NCBI RefSeq assembly: GCF_001667275.1
Contig: NZ_LZHV01000055.1
Coordinates: forward strand, 62,001 to 126,000
Direction of reading: 5' to 3'
Length of the DNA: 64,000 bases
From: Mycobacterium sp. ACS4054
GTDB taxonomy: Bacteria > Actinomycetota > Actinomycetes > Mycobacteriales > Mycobacteriaceae
In this document: positions 39,689 to 52,414 of the stretch, piece by piece
Position numbering within the stretch: position 1 is the stretch's first letter
How the letters are laid out: each line of letters opens with the position of its first letter
Position numbers and translations under genes: made by a program
Notes under the pieces: model-generated
The model's input: only the letters and a program-made list of their open reading frames with translations
What the model was told of the DNA's origin: nothing
Database searches by the model: none

Positions 39689-40633
39689 ATGATCTCGCTA
39701 CGCCAACACGCGCTGTCGCTGGCCGCCGTCTTCCTGGCGCTCGCGGTCGGAGTGGTGCTCGGTTCCGGCTTCCTGTCCGACACCCTGCTGTCCAGCCTGC
39801 GCGACGAGAAGCGGGATCTGCACACCCAGATCAACGGGCTCAACGACCAGAAGAACGTGCTGAATGAAAAGCTCAGCGCGGCAAACAACTTCGACACCCA
39901 GCTGGGCGGCCGGATGGTGCACGACGCGCTCGGCGGCAAGTCGGTCGTGGTGTTCCGCACGCCCGACGCCAAAGACGACGACGTCGCCGCGGTGGCGAAG
40001 ATCATCGGCCAGGCCGGCGGCGCGGTGACCGGAACCGTGGCGCTCACGCAGGAATTCGTCGAGGCCAACTCCGCGGAGAAACTGCAGACCGTGGTCAACT
40101 CGTCGATCCTGCCGGCCGGCCAGCAGCTGAGCACCAAGCTGGTCGACCAGGGCTCGCAGGCCGGCGACCTGATGGGCATCGCCCTGCTGATCAACGCCAA
40201 TCCCGCGGTCCCGCCCGTCGACGAGACCCAGCGGGCCACCGTGCTGGCCGCGCTGCGCGACACCGGCTTCGTCACCTACCAGCCGAACGACCACATGGGC
40301 GCGGCGAATGCCGCGCTGGTGATCACCGGCGGCGCGCTGCCCCAGGACGCCGGCAACCAGGGCGCCAGCGTCGCCCGGTTCGCCGCCGCGCTGGCGCCGC
40401 ACGGCTCGGGCACGCTGCTGGCCGGGCGGGACGGTTCGTCGACCGGGGGCGCGGCCGTGGCCGTGACCCGCGCCGACGCTCAGATGAACTCCGCGATCAG
40501 CACCGTCGACGACGTCGACACCGCGCCCGGCCGGATCACCGCCGTGCTCGGCCTGCACGACCTGATCAGCGGCGGTCACCCGGGTCAGTACGGCACCGGT
40601 CACGGCGCGACCTCCATCACGGTGCCCCAGTAG
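39689..40633 (+). CDS. mctB: Copper transporter family protein MctB/SteB
   Basis: 314 residues, as in Rv1698. One N-terminal hydrophobic segment (about 8-27, no cleavage site evident) is followed by a coiled-coil stretch (LRDEKRDLHTQINGLNDQ) and a long external domain. Rv1698 was described as an outer-membrane copper channel; the corynebacterial homologue SteB acts with SteA at the septum. The sequence here, with an anchored coiled coil, fits the division role well, so function should be treated as two-sided. Confidence 0.92.
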   Translation: MISLRQHALSLAAVFLALAVGVVLGSGFLSDTLLSSLRDEKRDLHTQINGLNDQKNVLNEKLSAANNFDTQLGGRMVHDALGGKSVVVFRTPDAKDDDVAAVAKIIGQAGGAVTGTVALTQEFVEANSAEKLQTVVNSSILPAGQQLSTKLVDQGSQAGDLMGIALLINANPAVPPVDETQRATVLAALRDTGFVTYQPNDHMGAANAALVITGGALPQDAGNQGASVARFAAALAPHGSGTLLAGRDGSSTGGAAVAVTRADAQMNSAISTVDDVDTAPGRITAVLGLHDLISGGHPGQYGTGHGATSITVPQ

Positions 40634-40705
40634 CGGGCGTGTTCGCCGCGACACTTCGGTCGCGGATGTTAGGGTGGATTTCCGTGGGTCGGCAGGCCCA
40701 ACTAG

Positions 40706-43120
<2,415 letters not shown>

Positions 43121-43124
<4 letters not shown>

Positions 43125-44062
43125 CAACGGTGGCCCTGGACAGCCAGCTGCAGGGCTACCTCGACCACCTCACGATCGAGCGGGGCGTCGCAGCGAACAC
43201 CCTCAGCTCCTATCGCCGCGATTTGCGCCGCTACACCAAGCACTTGTCGGACCGCGGGATTCACGACCTGGCCAAGGTCGGCGAGGACGACGTGAGCGAG
43301 TTCCTGGTGGCGTTGCGCCGCGGCGACCCGGACTCTGGGACCGCCGCGCTGTCCGCGGTGTCGGCGGCGCGGGCGCTGATCGCGGTGCGCGGCCTGCACC
43401 GGTTCGCCGCCGCCGAGGGGCTCGCCGAACTGGACGTGGCGCGCGCCGTCCGCCCGCCGACCCCCGGCCGCCGGCTCCCCAAGAGCCTGACCATCGACCA
43501 GGTGCTGGCGCTGCTGGAGGCCGCCGGGGGCGACAGCGCGTCCGACGGCCCGCTCACGCTGCGCAACCGGGCGCTGCTGGAACTGCTGTACTCGACCGGG
43601 GCGCGCATCTCCGAGGCCGTCGGCCTCGACGTCGACGACATCGATACCAAGGCCCGCTCGGTGTTGTTGCGCGGCAAGGGCGGAAAGCAGCGGCTGGTCC
43701 CGATCGGCAGGCCGGCCGTGCAGGCGCTGGACGCCTACCTGGTGCGCGGCCGCCCGGAGCTGGCCCGCCGCGGCCGCGGGACGCCGGCGATCTTCCTCAA
43801 CGTGCGCGGCGGGCGGCTGTCGCGCCAAAGCGCGTGGCAGGTGCTGCAGGACGCCGCCGAGCGCGCCGGCATCACGTCGGGCGTCTCGCCGCACATGCTG
43901 CGGCACTCGTTCGCGACCCACCTGCTCGAGGGCGGCGCCGACGTCCGGGTGGTCCAGGAGCTGTTGGGGCACGCGTCGGTGACGACGACGCAGATCTACA
44001 CGATGGTCACCGTGCACGCGCTGCGCGAGGTGTGGGCCGAAGCCCACCCGCGCGCGCAGTAA
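43121..44062 (+). CDS. xerD: Tyrosine recombinase XerD
   Basis: 313 residues (Rv1701: 311). The N-terminal SAM-like core-binding domain covers about 1-100. Catalytic residues are visible: Arg in TGARISE, Lys in GKGGKQR, HMLRHSF (His-x-x-Arg), His in LLGHASV and Tyr in TQIYTMV. Resolves chromosome dimers at dif together with XerC. It is a housekeeping gene in conserved context, not evidence of a prophage. Confidence 0.97.
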
Positions 44063-44071
44063 TCGCCGGGC

Positions 44072-44824
44072 CTAGCCCAGGTACTCGGACTCCAGCACCA
44101 GGTCCGAGACCAGCGACTGGTATTCGAGGTGCGTCTTGTGCTCGACGGTGTTCCACTGCTTGCCCTGCTGCCGGCGCATGTACTCGCGGTACTTCGGGGA
44201 GCCCGGCACCCGGACGTTGTCGGCGACGACGATGGCGCCCGGGCTCAGCCAGCCGCGCGCCATGATGCTCTGCAGGTCCTTCAGGTAGGCGTCCTTGTCG
44301 TGATCGAGGAAGACGAACTCGAGGGTGCCGTCGGTGAATCCGTGCTCGGCGGCCAGCGCGTCCAGGGTGCGCCCGCCGTCGCCGATGGTGCCGACGACGC
44401 ACGTGACCCGGTCGGCGACCCCGGCGTGGGCCCAGATCCGCCGGGCGTTGGCGGCGTTGGGTTCGGCGAGCTCGACGGAAAAGACCTTGGCGTTCGGGGC
44501 GGCCCTGGCGATGCGCAGCGCGCCGTACCCGACGTAGGTGCCCAGCTCCAGCGCCAGCGCCGGGTTGGCCCGGCGCACCGCGGCGTCGAGCAGTTGGCCC
44601 TTCTCGTCGCCGACGTTGATCAGCATCGACTTCTCGTAGGCGAACTTGTCGACGGTGGCCAGCACGTCGTCGATGTCGCCGGCCTTGGCGTTGCGCAGCA
44701 CGTAGTCCACCGCCGCGGCTTCCCGCCCGTCACCGATCTGGCCCGTCGTCGTGATGTTGCGCGCTCCCGTCGCCATCCGCCACACCGACCATCGCAGCAG
44801 GGGAATGCGTCGATTGAGGTCCAT
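44072..44824 (-). CDS. O-methyltransferase, catechol O-methyltransferase-like (Rv1703c type)
   Basis: 250 residues from ATG 44824. The SAM motif is LELGTYVGYGALRIA, with the acidic loop VFSVELAEP and a metal-binding FLDHDKDAYL/ADNVRVPG pair typical of COMT-type enzymes. A hydrophobic and aromatic N-terminus (LLRWSVWRM) precedes it. ATG 44851 would add nine residues; neither start has a clear ribosome site. Convergent with xerD, 9 bases apart. Confidence 0.88.
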   Translation of the reverse strand: MDLNRRIPLLRWSVWRMATGARNITTTGQIGDGREAAAVDYVLRNAKAGDIDDVLATVDKFAYEKSMLINVGDEKGQLLDAAVRRANPALALELGTYVGYGALRIARAAPNAKVFSVELAEPNAANARRIWAHAGVADRVTCVVGTIGDGGRTLDALAAEHGFTDGTLEFVFLDHDKDAYLKDLQSIMARGWLSPGAIVVADNVRVPGSPKYREYMRRQQGKQWNTVEHKTHLEYQSLVSDLVLESEYLG

Positions 44825-44966
44825 AGGAACCCACGATAGGCCCCGACCCATGGTGCTGGTGAGGCTGGTGTGACGGGGCGTGTAAATGTTTCTCTGACAA
44901 GGACTTTCCGCGCATATTGGCTGGTAAGTTGCCTGCGGGTCGCCCGGGTTCTGCGCGCGAACCCGT

Positions 44967-44972
44967 TAGACT
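44967..44972 (+). promoter_or_regulatory. Possible -10 element of the parA-scpAB operon
   Basis: TAGACT about 35 bases before the parA start; the matching -35 is weak. It is the only recognisable promoter signal before a six-gene overlapping run. Confidence 0.35.
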
Positions 44973-45006
44973 TTCGGTCGATGTTCACCTCCCGAACACC
45001 CTCGCC

Positions 45007-45870
45007 ATGACCGAGCAGCCGGACAGCGGCGTCGAGCTCGGTCTGACCGGGCGGCCGCCGCGGGCGATCCCGGAACCGCAGCCGCGCACCTCGCACGGCC
45101 CGGCGAAGGTCGTCGCGATGTGCAACCAGAAGGGCGGCGTCGGGAAGACCACGTCGACCATCAACCTGGGCGCCGCGCTCGCCGAATACGGACGGCGGGT
45201 GCTGCTGGTGGACATGGACCCGCAGGGCGCGCTGTCCGCGGGGCTCGGCGTCCCGCACTACGAGCTGGAGAAGACCATTCACAACGTGCTGGTCGAGCCG
45301 CGGGTGTCGATCGACGACGTGCTGCTGCAGACCCGCGTCAAGCACATGGACCTGGTGCCCAGCAACATCGACCTGTCCGCCGCCGAGATCCAGCTGGTCA
45401 ACGAGGTGGGCCGCGAGCAGACGCTGGGCCGGGCCCTGCACCCGGTGCTGGACCGCTACGACTATGTCCTGATCGACTGCCAGCCGTCGCTGGGGCTGCT
45501 GACCGTCAACGGGCTGGCGTGCGCCGACGGCGTGGTGATCCCCACCGAATGCGAATTCTTCTCGCTGCGCGGGCTGGCGCTGCTGACCGACACCGTCGAC
45601 AAGGTGCGCGACCGGCTCAACCCGAAGCTGGAGATCAGCGGGATCCTGCTCACCCGGTACGACCCGCGCACGGTCAACTCGCGCGAGGTGATGGCCCGCG
45701 TGGTGGAGCGGTTCGGCGACTTGGTGTTCGACACCGTCATCACCCGCACCGTCCGCTTCCCGGAGACCAGCGTGGCCGGCGAGCCCATCACCACCTGGGC
45801 CCCGCGCTCGACGGGCGCCGTCGCGTACCGCGCGCTGGCCCGCGAGTTCATCGACCGATTCGGCGCGTGA
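45007..45870 (+). CDS. ParA/Soj-like chromosome partitioning ATPase (Rv1708 type)
   Basis: 287 residues. The deviant Walker A NQKGGVGKTTSTINLG, LLVDMDPQGALS (Walker A') and VLIDCQPSLGLL (Walker B) are complete. The N-terminal 35 residues are Pro/Arg-rich. It is not the origin-proximal parA but the paralogue that heads the scpAB operon. ATG 45007 is used; an upstream extension to 44917 has no support. Overlaps scpA (GTGA). Confidence 0.93.
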   Translation: MTEQPDSGVELGLTGRPPRAIPEPQPRTSHGPAKVVAMCNQKGGVGKTTSTINLGAALAEYGRRVLLVDMDPQGALSAGLGVPHYELEKTIHNVLVEPRVSIDDVLLQTRVKHMDLVPSNIDLSAAEIQLVNEVGREQTLGRALHPVLDRYDYVLIDCQPSLGLLTVNGLACADGVVIPTECEFFSLRGLALLTDTVDKVRDRLNPKLEISGILLTRYDPRTVNSREVMARVVERFGDLVFDTVITRTVRFPETSVAGEPITTWAPRSTGAVAYRALAREFIDRFGA

Positions 45871-46682
45871 CGGCCAGCGCGAACGGTGAGGCGCCACCCA
45901 AGAACGGCTTTCAGGTCCGCCTGACCAACTTCGAGGGGCCGTTCGATCTGCTGCTCCAGTTGATCTTCGCCCACCGCCTGGACGTCACCGAGGTGGCGCT
46001 GCACCAGGTCACCGACGACTTCATCGCCTACACCCGCGAGATCGGCTCGCAGCTGGACCTGGAGGAGACCACCGCGTTTTTGGTGGTCGCCGCGACGCTG
46101 CTCGACCTCAAGGCCGCCCGGCTGCTGCCCGCCGGGCAGGTCGACGACGCCGAGGACCTGGCCCTGCTGGAGGTGCGCGACTTGCTGTTCGCCCGGCTGC
46201 TGCAGTACCGGGCGTTCAAGCACGTCGCGGAGATGTTCGCCGAGCTGGAGGCGACCGCGCTGCGCAGCTACCCGCGCGCGGTGTCGCTGGAGGAGCGGTT
46301 CACCGAGCTGCTGCCCGAGGTGATGCTGGGCGTCGACGCCGAGCGGTTCGCCCAGATCGCCGCGATCGCGTTCAGCCCGCGTCCGGTGCCGACGGTGGCG
46401 ATCGGCCACCTGCATGAGGTGTCGGTCTCGGTGCCCGAGCAGGCCAAGAAGTTGCTGGCGATCCTGGAATCGCGCGGCAGCGGCCGATGGGCCACGTTCT
46501 CCGAGCTGGTCGCCGACTGCGAGGCGCCGATGGAGGTGGTCGGGCGCTTCCTGGCGCTGCTCGAGCTGTACCGCAGCCGGGCGGTAGCATTCGACCAGTC
46601 GGAGCCGCTCGGCGTGCTCCAGATTTCATGGACCGGGGAACGTCCGGTCAACGAAGCCTTGGTAGAAGTGCGGGACGAATAA
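45867..46682 (+). CDS. scpA: Segregation and condensation protein A
   Basis: 271 residues. The kleisin N-terminus is clear (FEGPFDLLLQLI, then VTEVALHQVTDDF, LVVAATLLDLKAARLLP), and the C-terminal winged helix ends in ALLELYRSRAVAFDQSEPLG. Bridges SMC heads together with ScpB. GTG 45867 overlaps parA; scpB begins at the next base after the stop. Confidence 0.96.
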   Translation: MTASANGEAPPKNGFQVRLTNFEGPFDLLLQLIFAHRLDVTEVALHQVTDDFIAYTREIGSQLDLEETTAFLVVAATLLDLKAARLLPAGQVDDAEDLALLEVRDLLFARLLQYRAFKHVAEMFAELEATALRSYPRAVSLEERFTELLPEVMLGVDAERFAQIAAIAFSPRPVPTVAIGHLHEVSVSVPEQAKKLLAILESRGSGRWATFSELVADCEAPMEVVGRFLALLELYRSRAVAFDQSEPLGVLQISWTGERPVNEALVEVRDE

Positions 46683-47381
46683 GTGAGCGAAGAGCTGCCG
46701 GACGTCGATCTCGACGACGCGGGCATCCCCGACATCGCCGAGGTGGCGCCGATGGAGCCCGAGGAGCTCGGCTCCGTGCTGGAGGCGCTGCTGCTGGTCG
46801 TCGACACTCCCGTCAGCGCCGAGGCGCTGGCCGCGGCCACCCAACAGCCCGTCTACCGGGTCGCCTCGCGGCTGCAGCAGATGGCCGAGGAACTCACCGA
46901 GCGCGACAGCGGCATCGACCTGCGCCAGAACAGCGAGGGCTGGCGGATGTACACCCGCGCCCGGTTCGCGCCGTACGTGGAGAAGCTGCTGCTGGACGGC
47001 GCGCGGTCCAAGCTGACCCGGGCCGCGCTGGAAACCCTTGCAGTGGTGGCCTACCGCCAGCCGGTGACGCGCGCGCGGGTGAGCGCGGTCCGCGGCGTCA
47101 ACGTCGACGCCGTCATGCGCACGCTGTTGGCGCGCGGCCTGATCACCGAGGCCGGGGTGGACGACGACACCGGCGCCACGACGTTCGCCACCACCGACCT
47201 GTTCCTGGAGCGGTTGGGGTTGACGTCGCTGGCCGACCTGCCCGACATCGCCCCGCTGCTGCCCGACGTCGACACGATCGAGGACCTGAGCGAATCCCTG
47301 GACAGCGAGCCGCGTTTCATCAAGCTCGCGGGCGGCCAGGCGCCCGATCAGGCGCTGACGTTCGACGTGGACCAGGATTGA
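46683..47381 (+). CDS. scpB: Segregation and condensation protein B
   Basis: 232 residues (Rv1710: 231). Two winged-helix units; the family core is [18 protein letters not shown] and [25 protein letters not shown], followed by [11 protein letters not shown]. Dimeric partner of ScpA. Overlaps the pseudouridine synthase gene by one base (TGATG). Confidence 0.96.
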   Translation: MSEELPDVDLDDAGIPDIAEVAPMEPEELGSVLEALLLVVDTPVSAEALAAATQQPVYRVASRLQQMAEELTERDSGIDLRQNSEGWRMYTRARFAPYVEKLLLDGARSKLTRAALETLAVVAYRQPVTRARVSAVRGVNVDAVMRTLLARGLITEAGVDDDTGATTFATTDLFLERLGLTSLADLPDIAPLLPDVDTIEDLSESLDSEPRFIKLAGGQAPDQALTFDVDQD

Positions 47382-48124
47382 TGGTCGAGACCGAAGGGAT
47401 CCGCCTGCAAAAGGTGTTGTCCCAGGCCGGAATTGCGTCGCGGCGCGCCGCCGAGAAATTGATCATCGACGGCCGCGTCGAGGTCGACGGTCGGGTGGTG
47501 ACCGAGCTGGGCACCCGGGTGGATCCCGACGCCTCGGTGATCCGCGTCGACGGCGCCCGGGTCGTGCTCGACGAGTCGATGGTGTACCTGGCTCTGAACA
47601 AGCCGCGGGGCATGCACTCGACCATGTCGGACGACCGCGGCCGACCCTGCGTCGGCGACCTGGTGGAACGCCGGGTTCGCGGCAACAAGAACCTGTTTCA
47701 CGTCGGGCGCCTGGACGCCGACACCGAGGGGCTGATCCTGCTGACCAACGACGGCGAGCTGGCGCACCGGTTGATGCACCCCTCCCACGAGGTGCCCAAG
47801 ACGTACCTGGCGACGGTGACGGGCTCGGTGCCGCGCGGGCTGGGCAAGCGGCTCAAGGCCGGCATCGACTTGGACGACGGCCCCGCGCGGGTCGACGACT
47901 TCGCGGTGGTGGACGCGATTCCGGGCAAGACGCTGGTGCGGGTGGTGCTGCACGAGGGCCGCAACCGCATCGTGCGGCGGCTGTTGGGCGCCGCCGGCTT
48001 TCCGGTGGAGTCGCTGGTGCGCACCGACATCGGGCCCGTGTCGCTGGGCAAGCAGCGGCCCGGCAGCATCCGGGCCCTGGGGCATCACGAGGTCGGGCAG
48101 CTGTATCAGGCGGTGGGCCTGTGA
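47381..48124 (+). CDS. Pseudouridine synthase, RluB/RsuA family (Rv1711 type)
   Basis: 247 residues. An N-terminal S4 domain ([20 protein letters not shown]) is followed by the catalytic motif [19 protein letters not shown] with the conserved Asp. NKPRG and [15 protein letters not shown] are further family marks. The scpB neighbourhood fits RluB, which modifies 23S rRNA. Starts at a TGATG overlap and ends at a GTGA overlap with cmk. Confidence 0.94.
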   Translation: MVETEGIRLQKVLSQAGIASRRAAEKLIIDGRVEVDGRVVTELGTRVDPDASVIRVDGARVVLDESMVYLALNKPRGMHSTMSDDRGRPCVGDLVERRVRGNKNLFHVGRLDADTEGLILLTNDGELAHRLMHPSHEVPKTYLATVTGSVPRGLGKRLKAGIDLDDGPARVDDFAVVDAIPGKTLVRVVLHEGRNRIVRRLLGAAGFPVESLVRTDIGPVSLGKQRPGSIRALGHHEVGQLYQAVGL

Positions 48125-48795
48125 CCTCCGATGTGGTGGTGGCCATCGACGGGCCCGCCGGGACCGGGAAGTCCTCGGTGTCAAGGGGATTGGCACAGGC
48201 TTTGGGGGCCCGCTACCTGGACACCGGGGCGATGTACCGGATGGTGACGCTGGCCGTGCTGCGTGCGGGTGTCGACCCCGCCGACGGCGAGGCCGTCGCG
48301 CGGATCGGAACGACCGCCCGGCTGTCGGTGGACGGCGACCGGTATTTCCTTGCCGGAGAGGACGTTTCGATAGAGATCCGCGGCGACGAGGTGACCCGCG
48401 CCGTCTCGGCGGTGTCGTCGGTGCCAGCCGTGCGCGCCCGCCTGGTGGGCCTGCAGCGCGAGATGGCCGAGGGCCCCGGCAGCGTCGTCGTGGAGGGCCG
48501 CGACATCGGGACCGTCGTCCTGCCCGACGCCCCGGTGAAGATTTTCCTGACCGCGTCGGCCGAGACCCGCGCGCGGCGCCGCAACGACCAGAACGTCGCG
48601 GGCGGCCTGGCCGACGACTACGACGCGGTGCTGGCCGACGTGCGGCGGCGCGACCATCTGGATTCCACCCGGGCGGTGTCGCCGCTGCGCGCCGCGGCGG
48701 ACGCGGTGGTCGTCGACACCAGCGAGATGACCGAGCCGCAGGTGATCGACCACCTGCTCGAGCTGGTCCAGCAGCGAAACGGGGCGGTGCGGTGA
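48121..48795 (+). CDS. cmk: Cytidylate kinase
   Basis: 224 residues. P-loop [17 protein letters not shown], the nucleotide-binding YLDTGAMYR and the [14 protein letters not shown] block identify CMP/dCMP kinase. GTG 48121 overlaps the upstream gene and its stop overlaps der (GTGA). Confidence 0.97.
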   Translation: MTSDVVVAIDGPAGTGKSSVSRGLAQALGARYLDTGAMYRMVTLAVLRAGVDPADGEAVARIGTTARLSVDGDRYFLAGEDVSIEIRGDEVTRAVSAVSSVPAVRARLVGLQREMAEGPGSVVVEGRDIGTVVLPDAPVKIFLTASAETRARRRNDQNVAGGLADDYDAVLADVRRRDHLDSTRAVSPLRAAADAVVVDTSEMTEPQVIDHLLELVQQRNGAVR

Positions 48796-50192
48796 CGTCC
48801 GACGGCACGTGGTCCGACGAAAGCGATTGGGATTCGGTCGGTTTCGACGTCGATGAGGCGACGGAGCCCGGCCCCGCTCCCGTCGTCGCGGTGGTCGGTC
48901 GGCCCAATGTCGGCAAGTCGACGCTGGTGAACCGGATCCTGGGCCGGCGCGAGGCGGTGGTGCAGGACATTCCCGGCGTGACCCGCGACCGGGTGTCCTA
49001 CGACGCGCTCTGGACCGGCCGCCGATTCGTCGTTCAGGACACCGGCGGATGGGAGCCCGACGCCAAGGGCCTGCAGCAACTGGTGGCCGAGCAGGCGTCG
49101 GTGGCCATGCGCACCGCCGACGTGGTGATCCTGGTGGTCGACGCGACCGTCGGCGCCACCGCGGCCGACGAGGCGGCCGCCCGGATCCTGCTGCGCTCAG
49201 GGAAGCCGGTTTTCCTGGCCGCCAACAAGGTTGACAGCGAGAAAGGCGAGGCGGACGCGGCCGCGTTGTGGTCGCTGGGCCTCGGCGAGCCGCACGCGGT
49301 CAGCGCGATCCACGGCCGCGGCGTCGCCGACCTGCTCGACGAGGTGCTGGCCGCGCTGCCCGAGGTGTCCGAGGCGGCGCCGGGGCCGGGCGGCCCGCGA
49401 CGCGTGGCGCTGGTCGGCAAGCCCAACGTGGGCAAGAGCTCGCTGCTGAACAAGCTTGCGGGAGACGAACGTTCGGTGGTGCACGACGTCGCGGGCACGA
49501 CCGTCGACCCGGTGGACTCGCTGATCGAGTTGGGCGGCAAGGTGTGGCGGTTCGTCGACACCGCGGGGCTGCGGCGCAAGGTCGGCCAGGCCAGCGGACA
49601 CGAGTTCTACGCATCGGTGCGCACCCACTCCGCGATCGACTCGGCCGAGGTGGTGGTCGTGCTGATCGACGCCTCCGAGCCGCTGACCGAACAGGACCAG
49701 CGGGTGCTGTCGATGGTGATCGAGGCCGGCCGGGCGCTGGTGCTGGCCTTCAACAAGTGGGACCTGGTGGACGAGGACCGGCGCGAGCTGCTGGAGCGCG
49801 AGATCGACCGCGAGCTGGTGCAGCTGCGGTGGGCGCAGCGGGTCAACATCTCCGCCCGGACGGGCCGAGCCGTGCAGAAGCTGGTGCCCGCGATTGAGAC
49901 GGCCTTGGCCTCGTGGGACACCCGCATCCCGACCGGGCCGCTCAACGCCTGGCTCAAGGAGGTGGTGGCCGCGACGCCGCCGCCCGTGCGCGGGGGCAAG
50001 CAGCCGCGGATCCTGTTCGCCACCCAGGCCACCGCCCGCCCGCCGACGTTCGTGCTGTTCACCACCGGATTCCTGGAGGCCGGCTACCGGCGTTTCCTGG
50101 AGCGGCGGCTGCGGGAGGCGTTCGGGTTCGAGGGTTCGCCGATCCGGATCAACGTGCGGGTGCGCGAGAAGCGGGGAGCCAGGCGGCGCTGA
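48792..50192 (+). CDS. der: Ribosome-assembly GTPase Der (EngA)
   Basis: 466 residues with two tandem G domains: [12 protein letters not shown] with [12 protein letters not shown] and NKVD, then [12 protein letters not shown] with [16 protein letters not shown] and NKWD. A C-terminal KH-like domain ends the protein. Needed for 50S subunit assembly. Last gene of the parA-scpAB run. Confidence 0.98.
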   Translation: MTSDGTWSDESDWDSVGFDVDEATEPGPAPVVAVVGRPNVGKSTLVNRILGRREAVVQDIPGVTRDRVSYDALWTGRRFVVQDTGGWEPDAKGLQQLVAEQASVAMRTADVVILVVDATVGATAADEAAARILLRSGKPVFLAANKVDSEKGEADAAALWSLGLGEPHAVSAIHGRGVADLLDEVLAALPEVSEAAPGPGGPRRVALVGKPNVGKSSLLNKLAGDERSVVHDVAGTTVDPVDSLIELGGKVWRFVDTAGLRRKVGQASGHEFYASVRTHSAIDSAEVVVVLIDASEPLTEQDQRVLSMVIEAGRALVLAFNKWDLVDEDRRELLEREIDRELVQLRWAQRVNISARTGRAVQKLVPAIETALASWDTRIPTGPLNAWLKEVVAATPPPVRGGKQPRILFATQATARPPTFVLFTTGFLEAGYRRFLERRLREAFGFEGSPIRINVRVREKRGARRR

Positions 50193-50259
50193 GCTGTCGG
50201 GCTCTCCGGCGGCCAATTCTGGCTTCCCGGAATGATTTTCATCGCCCTGAGTCGGCCGC

Positions 50260-51096
50260 CTAGCTGCTCCGGGCGTCGATCTTCTTGTCTACACCGTCCA
50301 CGAACTGTGGCACCGCCGACCCCGACACGTTCCGTCCGCAGAGATCAAGGTCGATGACGACGTTGTTCCGGACGCTGAGGACGCGCTGACAGTTCCAGCC
50401 CTGAGCCTCCTGAACCATGTCCATCGCGAGGATGCCGCCGGCCCGCGACACCGATCCCGTCTTCCACAACACGTTGCGGGGATCATCCATATTGACGTTC
50501 CGGGTGTTCAGCTCGCGATTGGCGCATCTCTGCCACTCCGTCGCGGCATTGCCAACGAAGTTGTTCGCCGATTGCGCGTCCGGGAAGGACACGACCGCTT
50601 GAATCAACCGCCATCCCTTGGCATCACCATCGCCAAGCTCCTGCGTCCGAACTGCAGTCCACCCGGTCGTTCCATACGCCTTCTGCTCGGCCGCTTTCAA
50701 CACACCCACGCAGTCCTCGTCGACAATGGGTGTGTCGGCCAGCTTGTCTTGAACCGCTTCGCCGGACAACGTTCCGGCGCCCACAGCATGGGCGGCTTCC
50801 TCGGCGCTCAGCAGAACATCCGGGAGTGCGGAGGCGGCCACGGTGCCGCCGCCCGAGTGGGCCGGCTGGTACAGGATGACCGCGATCAACAGCCCGACCG
50901 TCAGCGTCGCGGCGGCGCCCGTCAGCCACCACCACCGCGCGAGCGACTCACCGGAACGGCCCGGGGTCGGCGCCTGGTTCGGCCAGAAGGCGGGGCCGGG
51001 CGGGGGCGCGCCCTGGTAACCGAACGGTGGCGCATTTAACGGCCCTGCCGGTGGCCTGCCTCCCGGGCCGCTGCCCCAGTCGCCTGGAGCGCTCAT
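50260..51096 (-). CDS. PknH-type sensor-domain membrane protein
   Basis: 278 residues. About 50 Pro/Gly-rich cytoplasmic residues, one membrane segment (about 58-77), then an external domain of the PknH C-terminal sensor type: LLSAEEA, DEDCVGVL, GWTAVRTQ, EWQRCANRE, GWNCQRVLSVRNNVVIDLDLCG. The four Cys can form the two disulfides of that fold. There is no kinase domain, so it is a stand-alone sensor or lipid-binding protein. A paralogue lies immediately upstream on the same strand. Confidence 0.85.
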   Translation of the reverse strand: MSAPGDWGSGPGGRPPAGPLNAPPFGYQGAPPPGPAFWPNQAPTPGRSGESLARWWWLTGAAATLTVGLLIAVILYQPAHSGGGTVAASALPDVLLSAEEAAHAVGAGTLSGEAVQDKLADTPIVDEDCVGVLKAAEQKAYGTTGWTAVRTQELGDGDAKGWRLIQAVVSFPDAQSANNFVGNAATEWQRCANRELNTRNVNMDDPRNVLWKTGSVSRAGGILAMDMVQEAQGWNCQRVLSVRNNVVIDLDLCGRNVSGSAVPQFVDGVDKKIDARSS

Positions 51097-51115
51097 GGCT
51101 TACCTCCTGGGCTGT

Positions 51116-52030
51116 TCACGAGGTGGGGATCCGGGAGGCGACTTTGTTGACGAGTTCGGGGGCTTGATTGCTGCCGCCGTAGTCGCACACCCGCATGTCG
51201 ATCACGACATTGCTGCGCGGCATTAAGGCACGCTGGCAACCCCACCCTGTTCCGCCGGTTTTGTCCCAGGAGACCAGCAGCACGTTGTCGACGACCCGAG
51301 GGTCGCCGACGGCGATGGTTCCGCCCTCGTGGCGGTTCACCAAAACCTCGGTTCGAGCGCAGTGATCCCACTTCCTCGTGAGGTCCTCGAAGACGGTGCC
51401 GGCGTCTTTGGCAGTCGGGAAGGCCACCAGCGACTGCAGGGTCAACTTCACGTACACGTCGCCCGGGCCGTGAAGTTCGGCCGACTGCGCGTCGATGAAG
51501 CGTGTGTCGCGATAGACCTGCGCCATGCCCGGAGCCCAGATGCCGGCACAGTCGGGCGGGTCGGCGGTATCCATGAATAGGCCGTTGTTGCTTTGGTACA
51601 GAGCCATTCCCGGCACCTGCAGAATGTCGCCGGCCTCGGCCGGGCTCAACAGAAGGTTCTTCAGGTCTTCCGGGTGGACCAACCCCGGCGTCGTGGGCAC
51701 CGACAGCCCTGGCGGTTCTCGGTGTGATGACGCCGATGCATCCGAGGTCATCACACGGCTGATGAGGATCACGCCCAACACGGTCGAGACGACCGCGAGA
51801 ATTGCGGTCGTGACGATCAACCATCGTTTGGTGGGTGGGGCTGGCCCCGGCCCCGGCGGCCCCGGAGGCAGCGCGCCGGCCGGGCCCGGCTGGTAGCCGC
51901 TCCAGGCAATCGGCTGTCCCGGCGCATATGGAGCGCCGGGTGGGGCGAGGTGGTAGCCGCCGGGGGGCGGGACATTGCCCTGATTCGCCGGCGGTTCACC
52001 ACTGCCACGCGCCGGACCGTTCGCCATCAT
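51116..52030 (-). CDS. Second PknH-type sensor-domain membrane protein
   Basis: 304 residues with the same plan as its neighbour: a Pro/Gly-rich cytoplasmic part of about 70 residues, a membrane segment near 75-95 and an external sensor domain (LLLSPAEAGDIL, PPDCAGIW, WDHCARTE, GWGCQRALMPRSNVVIDMRVCD). ATG 52030 (or the adjacent 52027) has GGGGGA upstream; GTG 52063 would add 11 residues. The two genes are 19 bases apart and probably arose by duplication. Confidence 0.84.
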   Translation of the reverse strand: MMANGPARGSGEPPANQGNVPPPGGYHLAPPGAPYAPGQPIAWSGYQPGPAGALPPGPPGPGPAPPTKRWLIVTTAILAVVSTVLGVILISRVMTSDASASSHREPPGLSVPTTPGLVHPEDLKNLLLSPAEAGDILQVPGMALYQSNNGLFMDTADPPDCAGIWAPGMAQVYRDTRFIDAQSAELHGPGDVYVKLTLQSLVAFPTAKDAGTVFEDLTRKWDHCARTEVLVNRHEGGTIAVGDPRVVDNVLLVSWDKTGGTGWGCQRALMPRSNVVIDMRVCDYGGSNQAPELVNKVASRIPTS

Positions 52031-52227
52031 TGCGGTTGTCCCCCGAGGTTTGTTGGCGAGCACAGCAACCCGCCTGCGTTCGTGAGCAGGATTCTAGTTG
52101 GCGTCGAGGTTTGGGGTTTGCGGTTTGTCTGCCTGCAGGTTCGTCGGGTTGGTCGGAGGCCGCTTCGCTGCGTTCCGGGGTGTCTGCGGTAGGCTTTCGA
52201 CCTGCTGCCGCCGATTCGGGCGGCATC

Positions 52228-52304
52228 CGGGCTGTGGCGCAGTTTGGTAGCGCACTTGACTGGGGGTCAAGTGGTCGCAGGTTCAAATCCTGTCAGCCCG
52301 ACCA
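52228..52304 (+). tRNA. tRNA-Pro (anticodon GGG)
   Basis: A complete cloverleaf: acceptor CGGGCTG pairing with CAGCCCG, anticodon stem CTTGA/TCAAG enclosing CTGGGGG (anticodon GGG), and T-arm CAGG-TTCAAAT-CCTG. The discriminator A and an encoded CCA end the gene at 52304. Confidence 0.96.
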
Positions 52305-52414
52305 GCGTGACGTCTCGGGACATCGTTGGCGCACTCCCCCATACGTGTGCAGGCGCGGCGTAATTCGGTTGGGACCACCACATAATCGCAACAGCGCTCT
52401 TACTCGCCGGCGCA

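Noticed and set aside
38509..40275. 588-codon minus-strand frame opposite steA and mctB
   Set aside because: Antisense shadow; steA and mctB are conserved in order and length.
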